Assembly: GCF_001183985.1 (NCBI RefSeq) | Contig: NZ_LFZW01000001.1 | Coordinates: forward strand, 2,305,357-2,369,356 | Direction of reading: 5' to 3' | DNA length: 64,000 bases | Source of the DNA: Peribacillus loiseleuriae | GTDB lineage: Bacteria; Bacillota; Bacilli; Bacillales; DSM-1321 | In this document: piece by piece, positions 1 to 9,259 of the stretch | How positions within the stretch are numbered: the stretch's first letter is position 1 | How the letters are laid out: each line of letters opens with the position of its first letter | Position numbers and translations under genes: made by a program | Notes under the pieces: generated by a model | What the model was told of the DNA's origin: nothing | Seen by the model: the letters and a program-made list of their open reading frames with translations, nothing else | The model's database searches: none

Positions 1-192
1 TAAATAGCTTTTTACTTATTTTGATCTTTCCTCGATCCCCATTTTTCTATTTATATATAAAAGTACCCTATAAGGTGTGGCTTTAAAACAAAGTTTGATA
101 ATTTGTAAAAAAATTTGATCAAAATCCTGTGTTGCAGAATTTTTTCTTGTTCAGCAATCAGACCAGTTAGTCGTGTAACGGAAACCCAACTT

Positions 193-1044
193 CTATCGAA
201 TTTGATTGTACACTTTATTTAAATAGAATAGATATCGATCATATGAAATCGAACTTTTGTTATGGTTTATTACGACATGTTGAATTTTATTAGCCGTATA
301 ACCACGTGGCAGCATCGCTAATTTCGCCAAATGTTTAAAAGATGGCCTTATGACTAAATTCATCAGATAGGCTAATCGAGTACTCCCTGGTTTTCTCCGT
401 TTATTCAAAGCTTGAAACATTTGTTCAGCTGTCCTGATTCCTAATCCATGTCCAAAATATGTACCATCTCCAAGATCAACGGCATTTTCTCCTCGCCACC
501 AGAAGGTTTCTGGATCAAAGTCTGGATTATTAAAATAAACAACATCTCCAGGTAAGTAATGATCCGTATGAATGGATTGTATACCGAGATCAGGATCTAC
601 ATGCCAACTGTATAAATAGAGGTTTTGGAATAATTCATTAAATAAATGTTCATCCATACTATTTAGAACGGCGTGGTAATAGATAATCACTGTTGCAGTG
701 GCACATTCAAACATATATAGTGAACTGTTCTTGTAAATGTCTTGTATCGCATCAGATGGTATTACATCATGCCTAAGCTGGAATCCACCGGTATTTGTCA
801 AATGCCAGTATTGAGGATTACAACGAGAGTTTGCTAAGATTTCAAACTGCGCATCACCCTGGTTCATAGCTTTTGCACTTGCAATGATGCTTTTTCGTAA
901 CTTGAGTTCAAACGATAATTCCTCGATGGATTGATACGGATAAACGATCTTATCTTCCTGCATTCGTTGAATAATTACACTTTCAATACTATCAGACGGC
1001 AACATGCTGCTTTGTTGAAAATGCATCCCCGATATTTGGATCAT
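193..1044 (-). CDS. tgl: Protein-glutamine gamma-glutamyltransferase (spore coat transglutaminase)
   Basis: Cross-links spore coat proteins through epsilon-(gamma-glutamyl)lysine bonds. The protein aligns by eye with Bacillus Tgl over most of its length: the early YxSIxELxFELKLR block, the catalytic cysteine in FECATA (about residue 115), the DWH-like segment YSWHVD, and WRGEN followed by YFGHGLG. The reading frame is open further upstream to 1110, but the start at 1044 (MIQISG) is preceded by a GAGGG Shine-Dalgarno and matches the N-terminus of B. subtilis Tgl. At 283 aa it is longer than the usual 245 aa; the surplus is at the C-terminus after the LAYLMN segment. It is a single gene, divergent from the downstream germination operon, and is expected to be expressed late in the mother cell. 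No promoter was assigned. Confidence 0.9.
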   Translation of the reverse strand: MIQISGMHFQQSSMLPSDSIESVIIQRMQEDKIVYPYQSIEELSFELKLRKSIIASAKAMNQGDAQFEILANSRCNPQYWHLTNTGGFQLRHDVIPSDAIQDIYKNSSLYMFECATATVIIYYHAVLNSMDEHLFNELFQNLYLYSWHVDPDLGIQSIHTDHYLPGDVVYFNNPDFDPETFWWRGENAVDLGDGTYFGHGLGIRTAEQMFQALNKRRKPGSTRLAYLMNLVIRPSFKHLAKLAMLPRGYTANKIQHVVINHNKSSISYDRYLFYLNKVYNQIR

Positions 1045-1283
1045 CCTATCCCTCATCTCAAGCTTAAGTATCATTGTATTATTACCTGGTGTATTTAAAC
1101 AAAAAAACAATCTGTCTATTTTTAATTTTGGGTATCGCCGTGGTTGAGAACCCTGATCATTACATATGTTAAGAATGCAGAAAAAAGAATGAAATTTTTC
1201 TTGTTCTACAAATGTTAATTGACATTAAAGTCGTTTAGATACAAATAAAGTCATTTAAAAATTCTCATTATGTAATTTCACAC

Positions 1284-1306
1284 TCGGGCGCGATTGTGGA
1301 GCAACA
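1284..1306. repeat. Short dispersed repeat (TCGGGCGCGATTGTG)
   Basis: The core TCGGGCGCGATTGTG is found here and again at 24047-24069, in both cases followed by a diverged AACAC tail. It is GC-rich against an AT-rich intergenic background. It directly precedes the repeat at 1315. The function is unknown; it may be part of a larger decayed intergenic repeat. Confidence 0.4.
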
Positions 1307-1314
1307 CTGGCAGA

Positions 1315-1399
1315 AAATGATCAAACTTTTTTATAAAACCGAAACTTAAATTTGATAGATAAGAATTCATTTTGATCAAACTTTATTTTAAAGCAACAT
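1315..1399. repeat. Dispersed intergenic repeat, family A, copy 1 (hairpin-deleted)
   Basis: The sequence begins AAATGATCAAACTTTTTTAT and ends in TTTTAAAGCAACAT. It matches 6793-6945 and 11140-11286, but lacks the internal hairpin present in those copies. In the longer copies the missing part lies between two TTTTGATCAA direct repeats, so a slip or recombination deletion between them explains this short form. It lies between tgl and the germination operon. Confidence 0.7.
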
Positions 1400-1535
1400 C
1401 TTAAACGGTTCGCCGTGTTTTCCAACTGAAAGATAATTTATAAGAATGGTAACGAAATTACAGTTACTGGGTCTTAATGTGTATACGTTGTCACTAATTG
1501 GGAAAAATACATTGTGAAGCAAGGGAGGTTAGAGA

Positions 1536-3110
1536 ATGAAGAAAATGGAGAAGTGGAAAAAAATACAAAAAAATAAAAAGATAGATTCTCTACCTTCTCA
1601 TATTAACAAAGATATGTTGAGCTCAGAAATTTCAACAAACGAGAAAGTGTTAAAAGAAAGTTTTCAAAACTGTTCTGATTTTGTCATACGACCAATTTAT
1701 ATATCCGGAGAAACTAAAATCTTTGTGATATATGTGGATGGATTAAGTGATGCAAAGACGCTTGACGAAGTATTTTTAAAACCAATGATGTTTGAAGGAC
1801 TTCCGGAAGGAATGGGTGAAGTTCGTCAAATTGGACAAATTTTGAAGCAACACCTTGTCGCGATCTCTCAAGTTACCACTGTTTCGAAAATGAGTGAACT
1901 TGTTGATGGTGTGTTGAAGGCAAATGTCGGGATAATAGTTGATGGAGAAACAGATGCTTTACTGGCAGACTTGAAAGGATACGAAAAACGAGGTATTGAA
2001 GAACCATCGACCGAAGTCGTTATTCGTGGGCCGAGAGATGGATTTATTGAAAATTTAAGAACTAATACAAGTCTTTTACGTAGAAGGATAAGGAGTACAA
2101 GCCTAAAAACGGAACCAATCACGATCGGTGAATTCTCACAGACTGATGTAATAATTGCTTATATTGATGGTATTGTTCAGGATTCCATTTTGGATGAAGT
2201 TCGTACGAGATTAAAGAGAATACAAATAGATGGGGTGCTGGAGTCGGAGTATATTGAGGAATTTATTGAAGATAATCCTTATTCTCCATTCCCACAAATC
2301 CAAAATACCGAAAGACCAGATATTGTAGCAGCGAGCTTGTTGGAAGGGAAAGTTGCCATACTCGTGGATAATACCCCATTTGCCTTGGTGCTACCGATGA
2401 CATTTTGGAGTGGGTTCCAAGCTGCGGGGGATTATTATGAACGGTTTATGTATGCGACTTTCATAAGGATTATTCGTTTTATATTATTAAGTGTATCCAT
2501 ATTTTTTCCATCAATCTATGTTGCCCTAACCACATATCATCCAAAACTCATTCCTACCAGTCTACTTATCAGCATTGCTGCTTCCCGTGAATCTGTTCCG
2601 TTTCCAGCCGTAATTGAAGTACTTCTCATGGAATTTATGTTTGACGGTCTTCGCGAAGCAGGCATTAGGTTACCCAAACCCGTTGGTTCAGCTGTCAGTA
2701 TTGTGGGAGCGCTCGTTATCGGTCAGGCCGCTGTACAAGCCGGAATTGTTTCTGCCCCGATGGTGATTGTTGTAGCCACAACTGGTATAGCTTCGTTTGG
2801 CATACCACGCTATAGTTTCGGAAATGCTTTTCAAATGATTCGATACGTCATGCTGATTCTAGCAGGGTGTCTTGGCTTTTACGGAATTGTCATAGGTTTT
2901 ATTGCTCTTACTATTCACCTTGTCAATCTTCGGTCGTATGGTGTTCCTTATTTCAGTCCGGTTGCTCCACTCATTCCAAGAGATTTAAAGGATATCGTGA
3001 TAAGGGCACCTAGATGGGCATTCAATTATCGTCGTGAATTTTTTTCTGGTCGAAATAAAAAGCGCATTCCAAAAGGACAAAAACCTAGTCCAAAACAGGG
3101 GGAGGAATAG
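1536..3110 (+). CDS. gerKA: GerA-family spore germinant receptor subunit A
   Basis: A subunit of a Ger-type nutrient receptor in the spore inner membrane. It has 524 aa: a hydrophilic N-terminal half (residues 1-240, with the family hallmark FVIYVDGLSD and later IAYIDGIVQD) and a C-terminal half with several membrane segments from about residue 290 to 470, ending in a basic tail. The start ATG has the ribosome site GGGAGG seven bases upstream. It is the first gene of a three-gene operon; gene C starts four bases after its stop. The A-C-B order is that of B. subtilis gerK, hence the symbol, but the germinant cannot be read from sequence. Forespore (SigG) expression is expected from the family; I could not assign a convincing promoter. 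Confidence 0.88.
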   Translation: MKKMEKWKKIQKNKKIDSLPSHINKDMLSSEISTNEKVLKESFQNCSDFVIRPIYISGETKIFVIYVDGLSDAKTLDEVFLKPMMFEGLPEGMGEVRQIGQILKQHLVAISQVTTVSKMSELVDGVLKANVGIIVDGETDALLADLKGYEKRGIEEPSTEVVIRGPRDGFIENLRTNTSLLRRRIRSTSLKTEPITIGEFSQTDVIIAYIDGIVQDSILDEVRTRLKRIQIDGVLESEYIEEFIEDNPYSPFPQIQNTERPDIVAASLLEGKVAILVDNTPFALVLPMTFWSGFQAAGDYYERFMYATFIRIIRFILLSVSIFFPSIYVALTTYHPKLIPTSLLISIAASRESVPFPAVIEVLLMEFMFDGLREAGIRLPKPVGSAVSIVGALVIGQAAVQAGIVSAPMVIVVATTGIASFGIPRYSFGNAFQMIRYVMLILAGCLGFYGIVIGFIALTIHLVNLRSYGVPYFSPVAPLIPRDLKDIVIRAPRWAFNYRREFFSGRNKKRIPKGQKPSPKQGEE

Positions 3111-3113
3111 TAA

Positions 3114-4283
3114 ATGAATAGACGACTGATTTGTTTTGTAATCTACTCTTCCCTTTTGTTCACATCAGGTTGTTGGGATCGGGTTGAGATAAATAATCGT
3201 GCCATTTGGATAGCAACAGGATTGGACGCTATAGAAAAAGAGGGCATTCAATTGAGCGGACAAATAATAATTCCCTCCAGTATGAATCCCCAAAATGGGG
3301 GAGGAGGTAATGGAGAAAAAAATTTTTTTTTAATTTCAGCCATAGGGGAAAATGTAACCGATGCAACACAGAATATACAGATGAAACTTTCAAGGAAAGC
3401 ATTTTATGGACAACGTAGGGTTCTTTTAATTGGGGAAAAATTTGCGAAACTAGGCCTCAAAAATCAGCTTGACTTTACTATCAAGGACCCGAATGCCAGC
3501 TTGCGGACCGATGCATTTGTTGTGAAAAAAGGTACAGCAATAGACATGCTCAACCTATCCTACCCATTAGAAAATATTCCTGCTGATGCGCCATTAAAGG
3601 AACACTTTCAAGCTGGGGGGACGAATGATACTTCATATTTACATTTCCTCAAAGCAGCGAACAGTAAGGGTATACGTCCAAACCTACCTGCGATTGAAAT
3701 TGGGAATTTTCAAGATGGTGAAGGCGTAGGTAAAAAAGGTGAAAAGTCCTACCAGTTGACAGGAACTGCCGTTTTTGATCAAGATCTTAAATTGTGTGGG
3801 TATTTAAACATGGATGAATATAGAGACCAGCTTTGGATCATGGAGATCCTGAAGAAACGTTCGCTTACTATTCTAATAGAGGATGGCAATGTCAGTTTGG
3901 ATTTAGACAAAATGGGAAGCAAAGTCATACCAGAAATCAGCAGAAATAAAAAAATAAAATTTACCATTGCATTGACTGGAGAAGGAGCTGTGATCGAAAA
4001 TAATACAAATTTAGACTTAACGCAACCCAAAAACCTTGAGTTCATACAAAACGAATTTAATAAACAATATAAAAAGCAAGTTGTTCATACCATTACAAAA
4101 GTTCAAACGGAATACGGAACAGATATTTTTGGGTTTGGTGAGGTAATTCATAAACAGATACCGCACCAGTGGAGAGATTTAATGAATGATTGGGACAAAA
4201 AATTTTCAGATGCTGATGTCACTGTGAAAGTAAACTTGACCATTCGACGTGTAGGATTGTCAGGTCCAACCTTAAGAAAGTGA
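3114..4283 (+). CDS. gerKC: GerC-family germination lipoprotein
   Basis: The C subunit of the germinant receptor, lipid-anchored on the outer face of the spore inner membrane. It has 389 aa and begins with a signal peptide and lipobox ending TSGCWDRVEINN; the CWDxxEI sequence is the family signature and its cysteine (about residue 20) would carry the lipid. The body contains the usual GerC sequence IATGLDA, GQRRVLLIGE and a C-terminal FGEVIHKQIPHQW segment. The start lies four bases after gene A and its ribosome site (GGGGGAGGAA) is inside the end of gene A, so translation is probably coupled. Normal length, no visible damage. Confidence 0.88.
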   Translation: MNRRLICFVIYSSLLFTSGCWDRVEINNRAIWIATGLDAIEKEGIQLSGQIIIPSSMNPQNGGGGNGEKNFFLISAIGENVTDATQNIQMKLSRKAFYGQRRVLLIGEKFAKLGLKNQLDFTIKDPNASLRTDAFVVKKGTAIDMLNLSYPLENIPADAPLKEHFQAGGTNDTSYLHFLKAANSKGIRPNLPAIEIGNFQDGEGVGKKGEKSYQLTGTAVFDQDLKLCGYLNMDEYRDQLWIMEILKKRSLTILIEDGNVSLDLDKMGSKVIPEISRNKKIKFTIALTGEGAVIENNTNLDLTQPKNLEFIQNEFNKQYKKQVVHTITKVQTEYGTDIFGFGEVIHKQIPHQWRDLMNDWDKKFSDADVTVKVNLTIRRVGLSGPTLRK

Positions 4284-4293
4284 GATCAAAATA

Positions 4294-5379
4294 ATGAAAA
4301 TCTCAGGAGTCCAAATATTTTGGATAATGTTCACTTTTGTTTCAGGAAATATGCTTATAACGACCATAGGTCCAGCAATTAGAGACGCGAAACAAGACGC
4401 TTGGATTTCCTATCTAATCGCCATTATTTTCGGGGTACTGATTGTCTTTGTCGCAACCAAAGTGAGCCTTTTGTATCCCAATCAAACCTTAATTGAATAC
4501 AGTAAAACCATTTTAGGTAAGTGGATAGGAAACATTGTTGTGATTACATATCTTTTCCAATGGTACTCGGTGATTGGCTATAATTTAAGGCAATTTGCTG
4601 ATTTCACAATCACAATGTTGCTCCCAACAACACCTTTATGGGCGTTGATCTTGACAATGCTTTTGTTAGTTATCTATGTCACTGCAGGCGGAGGAATAGA
4701 AGGAATTGGCCGATGTAGCGAAGTTTTCGGGATAATATTGGTTTTTTCAGGAGTAATAACATTCATCCTAGCTGTTCCAAATCTCGATTTTAGCAAAATC
4801 CTACCTTTATATTCAGATTCCGGATTGCGTCCGATACTTAAGGGAACTTTGTACCTTGATTCTTATTTTGGGGAGTCTGTTATGATGATGATGTTTGTTT
4901 CATTCATGGCTCAACCAAAGCAAGGACCTTCAAGAGCAATATGGGGAGTTGCTCTTTCTGGATTGGCGCTATGTGCAAGTTCAATGGTTGTACTTATGAC
5001 TTTAAGCCCTGAGGTAGCAGATAAACTAAAATATCCTGTTATAGATGCGATTGGATTTATCTCCGTAATGGGGTTTATCCAAAACGTAGATCTTTTAGTC
5101 CTATTAATATGGATGCTAAGTAGTTTTATTATAAATTCATTGTATTTCTTTATGGCCAGCTACGGAACAGCTCAATGGCTTAAAATCAAAGAATGGCGAA
5201 AAACTATTTGGTTTGTGGCTGCTTTTTCATTCGTATATGCCTTGATCTTTCCAAATGTCACAATAACTGAAGTAGAATATATAAATAAGTATTGGATTCC
5301 ATTTGTGTTGCCGGTCAATATTATCGGAATTCCTCTTTTATTATGGATTGTGGGAAGTATACGAAAAAAGAAACAGTAG
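4294..5379 (+). CDS. gerKB: GerB-family germinant receptor permease subunit
   Basis: The B subunit, a member of the spore germination branch of the APC transporter superfamily and the presumed germinant-binding subunit. It has 361 aa with about ten hydrophobic segments spread evenly. The first begins at residue 6 (IFWIMFTFVSGNMLITTIGP), and polar loops carry the family sequences TLIEYSKTILGKW and VPNLDFSKILPLY. It is the last gene of the operon, ten bases after gene C, with only a weak ribosome site (GTGAGATC). The gene is intact. Together with the A and C subunits it makes one complete receptor. Confidence 0.87.
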   Translation: MKISGVQIFWIMFTFVSGNMLITTIGPAIRDAKQDAWISYLIAIIFGVLIVFVATKVSLLYPNQTLIEYSKTILGKWIGNIVVITYLFQWYSVIGYNLRQFADFTITMLLPTTPLWALILTMLLLVIYVTAGGGIEGIGRCSEVFGIILVFSGVITFILAVPNLDFSKILPLYSDSGLRPILKGTLYLDSYFGESVMMMMFVSFMAQPKQGPSRAIWGVALSGLALCASSMVVLMTLSPEVADKLKYPVIDAIGFISVMGFIQNVDLLVLLIWMLSSFIINSLYFFMASYGTAQWLKIKEWRKTIWFVAAFSFVYALIFPNVTITEVEYINKYWIPFVLPVNIIGIPLLLWIVGSIRKKKQ

Positions 5380-5599
5380 ATTCCCCTAATACATTCTTAT
5401 AGATCAGATTAAAGTCTTTTTAAAAAGTCGAAGAAAGCACCTCTCACTTATGCGGGCCATGATGTGGAAGCGAGGCTTTTTAGGATCATTTTTAAATAAG
5501 AATTTTCTTTTTGAAATGAAAGCTTAAATGACATTGACCATTCTCCAATAATGGACTGTAACTACTAAGGGATTGACATAGTAATTACAAGTTCCTATT

Positions 5600-5900
5600 A
5601 ATAAGGTGTGATCATTGGAGTTACGTTCGGGGTACAGTGGATTATTAAGGTGGATGAAAATATGTTAGGGTCCAAGGATTTTATAAAATTTTTGATAGAA
5701 GGAAAGACGTGTCTGATAGCAGAGAAATCGTTTATATGGACCCAGCCGATGGAGAATACGAAGGCACTATTTAACTAAACTATCCGAAAAAAGGATTACC
5801 TGTATACGACATTCTCTATCGAATTTAAAAGATACAAGTGGATTACGGAAATTCGATGTTCCAATTAAACAATTAATGTTTCACTTTTGAAGTATTCTAG
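5600..5900 (+). other. Degenerate coding remnant, unidentified
   Basis: Short stretches with coding character in shifting frames (for example IKVDENMLGSKDFIKFL, then VYMDPADGEYEG, then KKGLPVYDILYR) suggest an old gene broken by frameshifts. I do not recognise the family. It sits between the germination operon and recombinase and intron scraps. Confidence 0.3.
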
Positions 5901-6033
5901 CTGCTCCCTGTGGTTGAATGATACTAAGACGAATGAGACAATGAGGATCCTTGCCTGTATATCACTGAAAGAAGATCCAAAATAAGTATGAGCTTCGACC
6001 CCTTTTGAGTTATATCATTAAGCGTATATCAAG

Positions 6034-6222
6034 TTGTGCAGGAATAAAAAAGAGTATTCATTTGCTCAATTACGACGTACAGATGCGACTCACATGATCA
6101 AAAACGGTGCAACTATTGAAGTAATCCAGAGCCTACTTGGTCATGAGAACAGTGAGACCACAAAAATATATGCGCAGCTAATCGGTAAGTTGAGACACGA
6201 TTTTTATAGTAAATATTTTTGA
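6034..6222 (+). pseudogene. Tyrosine recombinase (integrase) C-terminal fragment
   Basis: A 62-residue fragment matches the end of phage-integrase-type tyrosine recombinases. It has the R-x-x-x-A-T-H-M box (LRRTDATHMIKNG), the IQSLLGHENSETT segment, and the catalytic tyrosine in TTKIYAQL. The frame is open for some codons upstream (LSYIIKRISSC), but the N-terminal and core domains are missing. It is inactive by truncation. It could derive from a Tn4430-like TnpI or a prophage integrase; the fragment is too short to decide. Confidence 0.7.
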
Positions 6223-6422
6223 AAGCTACTTAAATTAAACTAAATCGAAATCGAGGCGCCCATATATAAATGCGCGTCTGTTTGTATTGGGCCATTTTCC
6301 ATAAGAAGTGGTTGATAAACCTCCCTTTATCACTTAGCCATTAACCGCGCTTGGGTGCGTCATAAACGAATTTGTTTCAACGATGAATAAAATCCTTCAT
6401 AAAAAGAAATAAAGATATTCAT

Positions 6423-6677
6423 ATGAACATGGACAGATTTAGACGATCCCTTATAGGTTATTACAACTATTATTGCATTACTGATAATACCAAAAATGTT
6501 AGCAACTTCAAAGATGAAATCGAGAACTTACTATTTAAATGGTTCAATAGAAGAAGTCAAAGGAAATCCTTTACATGGGATAAATTCAGACTATTTCTTG
6601 ATAAATATCCACTACCTTCACCAAGAATTAAAGTGAATATATATGATGTAAGAAAAGAGATTAGTTACATTCTGTGA
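6423..6677 (+). pseudogene. Group II intron reverse transcriptase/maturase, C-terminal fragment
   Basis: The 84 residues match the C-terminal part of bacterial group II intron-encoded proteins: LIGYYNYYCITDN, then LLFKWFNRRSQRKSFTWDKF (the maturase and DNA-binding region) and the terminal PLPSPRIKVNIYD. The reverse-transcriptase domain is missing upstream. The fragment is followed directly by the intron RNA 3' end, so the 3' part of an intron was left after a 5' deletion. Confidence 0.8.
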
Positions 6678-6680
6678 ATG

Positions 6681-6783
6681 TTGACTTGGAGGAGCCGTGT
6701 GCATTAATAGTGCAAGCGGGGTTCTGTGAGGGGATAGAGTACAATTTACCGTAAGGTGGAAAGGCTCCCTTCTACTCGACTTG
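6681..6783 (+). ncRNA. Group II intron 3' end (domains V and VI)
   Basis: Directly after the maturase fragment comes a domain V-like sequence: GAGCCGTGTGC, a short loop, GTGCAAGC, then GGTTC and GAGGGG. A domain VI-like segment follows, ending in CCCTTCTACTCGAC. Order and spacing fit a group II intron 3' end. Without domains I-IV it cannot splice by itself. The exact 3' splice point is uncertain by a few bases. Confidence 0.65.
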
Positions 6784-6792
6784 TGGAATAAG

Positions 6793-6945
6793 AAATGATC
6801 AAACTTTTTTATAAAAACCAAACTTAAATCTGCTGAAAAAGAATCCATTTTGATCAATCTTTTTTCAAAATGGATTCTTTTTATTTATCGTAAAATGCTG
6901 GCTTGCGAGGGTGTTTTTGATCAAACAGTATTTTAAAGCAACATA
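6793..6945. repeat. Dispersed intergenic repeat, family A, copy 2 (full)
   Basis: A full-length copy, about 150 bp. It contains a near-perfect hairpin (AAGAATCCATTTTGA paired with TCAAAATGGATTCTT, 6839-6882) followed by TTTTTATTT, so it can act as a terminator. It ends TTTTAAAGCAACAT like copy 1. It lies just upstream of the PadR promoter, and copy 3 lies just downstream of the same operon, so this operon is bracketed by two copies. Confidence 0.75.
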
Positions 6946-6979
6946 AGGTAGGCTTTTTAAAGTGTTATAGAGCAATCGA

Positions 6980-7020
6980 TTGTTTTTTATCGATATATCG
7001 ATTATAATTACCGATATAAT
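6980..7020 (+). promoter_or_regulatory. Promoter of padR-ABC operon with palindromic operator
   Basis: A -35-like TTGTTT (6980-6985) and a -10 TATAAT (7003-7008) are 17 bp apart. The spacer holds the perfect palindrome ATCGATATATCGAT (6989-7002), and a half-like CCGATATAAT follows. An AT-rich palindrome over the promoter of a PadR-led operon is the expected place for autorepression. The operator assignment is inference. Confidence 0.6.
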
Positions 7021-7035
7021 TAGAGATGGAGGGAT

Positions 7036-7500
7036 ATGATGAAAAAGCGAAGAGGGTTTGTACAATTAGCCATCTTACATTTACTCAGAGATGATTCGAT
7101 GCATGGTTATCAAATCATGAAGGAATTGGAGGATCGTTCGGATGGCCATTATTTGGCTAGTGCGGGTACAGTTTATCCTGCACTTCAAGAATTACAGAAT
7201 CAGGAAATGATCGAACTTGAGTCTGAATCAGATAAAAAGGTCTATTTTATCAATAAAAATGGGAAAGATCGTTTGGAAGAGTTTGCGAAGAGAGGAAAAG
7301 GAGATTTCTGGATGGAGTGGAAAGAGTGGTCCGTGTGGCGGAATTCAGAAGAGTCCGTTCAGCTAAAGGAGGCTATTGATTTGTGGGAAGTCGAGATGCG
7401 AAAAGCAATGAAGGGGGCAAGAATGAATGCTGAAAAATCTAGAGAATTAATCGCCTTTTTAAAAGAGATAACCGAGCGTTTAAAGAAAGAAAACAGGTAG
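7036..7500 (+). CDS. PadR-family transcriptional regulator
   Basis: A winged-helix repressor of 154 aa. The N-terminal domain has the PadR signature HLLRDDSMHGYQIMKELE (residues 16-33) followed by SAGTVYPALQELQ (helix 3 and wing region) and a second half with the acidic helical C-terminal dimerisation arm. The ribosome site is GATGGAGGG before the ATG at 7036; a second ATG follows immediately. It is the first gene of an operon with two ABC exporter genes starting 16 bp downstream. PadR proteins in such operons usually repress the adjacent drug exporter and are released by its substrates. The substrate is not readable here. Confidence 0.9.
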   Translation: MMKKRRGFVQLAILHLLRDDSMHGYQIMKELEDRSDGHYLASAGTVYPALQELQNQEMIELESESDKKVYFINKNGKDRLEEFAKRGKGDFWMEWKEWSVWRNSEESVQLKEAIDLWEVEMRKAMKGARMNAEKSRELIAFLKEITERLKKENR

Positions 7501-7516
7501 GGGAGGGGGAACTATA

Positions 7517-9259
7517 ATGAAGTCCCTGAAGAAATTACTTCAATATGTAAAACCCTATACACTTTTCGCTGTTTTGGGGCCGTTCTTGATGTGCATTGAA
7601 GTAGCGATGGATTTGCTACAGCCGACTATCATGCAGCATATCATTGATGTGGGAATCGCTAATCAAGACAATGCTTATGTCATAAAGCTTGGGCTACTTA
7701 TGTTATTGACAGCTTTTGTAGGGTTAATAGGAGGAGCTGGCAGTTCCATTTACAGTACGAAAGCGGCTGTCCATTTTGCAACAGATATTCGTCGTGATGT
7801 GTTCAGGAAGACGGAGCAATTTTCCAATCAAAATACCGATTCATTTGGTACTGGAAAATTAATAACCGTTGTGACGAATGATATTGCGGCAGTTCAGCAG
7901 GCACTCATGATGACATTGCGTGTTTTTGTACGTGGACCGTTGCTGTTTATTGGATCAGTGGTCATTGTCTGGTTTACAGCACGTGAATTGTTTCCTGTGT
8001 TAGTAGTAGCCATCCCGATTTTAATTGCTTTTATCTATTATTTTTCTGCTAAATCAGGCAAATTGTTTGCAAGAGTGCAAAAAACGATGGATCAGGTTAA
8101 TACAAAACTTCAGGAAACTTTGGCAGGTATCCGCGTTATCAAAGCGTTCGATCGTCAAGATTATGAGAAGGGAAATTTCAAAACGGTAAATGATTCGTTA
8201 ATGAAGCGGAATATGTCGGCCGAGCAAGTCATTCTTACGCTCATGCCTATTATGTTGTTCGTAGTGAATATTGGTGTTGTTGCGGGTCTATGGATGGGGG
8301 CGATAAAAGTGAATGAAGGCACACTTCAAGTCGGCGTCATCTTAGCTTTCATTAATTATTTGAACATTATTATGAATGGATTAATGACGAGCAGCCATGT
8401 GTTGATGCAGATTACTCGTTCCTTTACTTCAGCAGATCGGATTCACCAGGTACTTGATACGGAAATTGATATTACTGAACCTGAAAGTCTAGCTTTCCTT
8501 CCAGCAATACGCGGTGAAGTGGAATTTAGACAGGTGAATTTTAGTTATAGTAAAAATGGGGAATATGTGTTAAAAAATATTTCTTTTCAGGCTAAAGCAG
8601 GTGAGACGATTGGAATTATCGGTTCGACTGGTAGTGGGAAATCGACGCTCGTAAAATTGATTCCACGCCTATACGATCCAGATTCGGGAGCCATCCTGAT
8701 CGATGGGGTCAACATAAAAGAATATCCTCTGGAAAAACTACGAACCGCGATTGGCTTTGTTCCGCAAAAAGCCACGCTGTTTTCCGGTACGATTGAGGAG
8801 AATTTACGCTTCGGCAAAGAGGAAGCAACAACGCTTGAGATGGAAAGCGTGGCTCAGTCTGCAGCTGCAAGTGAGTTTATAAATAGATTTGACGGAAAAT
8901 TTGCCCATGAGCTCATGCAAGGAGCGACGAATTTGTCCGGTGGCCAAAAACAACGTCTATCGATGGCGCGTGCATTCATCCGGAAACCGAAATTTTTAAT
9001 CCTAGATGACTCTACTTCGGCCATTGACGCTTTATCGGAAACAGCGGTGCAACAGGCATTAAAACAAGATTATTCAGATACAACTGTGTTCATCATCTCT
9101 GCAAAAATTTCATCGATTATGGATGCCGACCAGATTCTCGTCGTGGATGATGGAAGGATCGAAGCAAGTGGAACACATGAAGAATTACTTGCGAAAAGCC
9201 GTGTCTATTACGATATCTATATTACGCAAAGCGGGAAGGAGGTCCATTCCTATGAGTAA
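7517..9259 (+). CDS. ABC exporter half-transporter (multidrug type), first subunit
   Basis: A 580-aa fused permease-ATPase. The membrane domain (residues 1-310) has six hydrophobic segments. The nucleotide-binding domain carries Walker A GSTGSGKST (about 372), a Q-loop FVPQKAT, the signature LSGGQKQR (about 475) and Walker B FLILDDS. The residue after Walker B is aspartate in LDDSTSAID instead of the catalytic glutamate, and the switch histidine region reads IISAKIS. So this subunit probably holds the degenerate ATP site of a heterodimer, as in YfiB/BmrC-type exporters. The ribosome site is GGGGAGGGG. The gene overlaps the next by eight bases, which fits an obligate pair. Confidence 0.9.
   Translation: MKSLKKLLQYVKPYTLFAVLGPFLMCIEVAMDLLQPTIMQHIIDVGIANQDNAYVIKLGLLMLLTAFVGLIGGAGSSIYSTKAAVHFATDIRRDVFRKTEQFSNQNTDSFGTGKLITVVTNDIAAVQQALMMTLRVFVRGPLLFIGSVVIVWFTARELFPVLVVAIPILIAFIYYFSAKSGKLFARVQKTMDQVNTKLQETLAGIRVIKAFDRQDYEKGNFKTVNDSLMKRNMSAEQVILTLMPIMLFVVNIGVVAGLWMGAIKVNEGTLQVGVILAFINYLNIIMNGLMTSSHVLMQITRSFTSADRIHQVLDTEIDITEPESLAFLPAIRGEVEFRQVNFSYSKNGEYVLKNISFQAKAGETIGIIGSTGSGKSTLVKLIPRLYDPDSGAILIDGVNIKEYPLEKLRTAIGFVPQKATLFSGTIEENLRFGKEEATTLEMESVAQSAAASEFINRFDGKFAHELMQGATNLSGGQKQRLSMARAFIRKPKFLILDDSTSAIDALSETAVQQALKQDYSDTTVFIISAKISSIMDADQILVVDDGRIEASGTHEELLAKSRVYYDIYITQSGKEVHSYE

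Noticed and set aside
1..192. Regulatory RNA or terminator downstream of tgl
   Set aside because: No convincing hairpin with a T run on either strand was seen.
9123..9251. Longer N-terminus for the second ABC subunit
   Set aside because: The extension overlaps 137 bases of the upstream gene in another frame, and a good ribosome site precedes the ATG at 9252.
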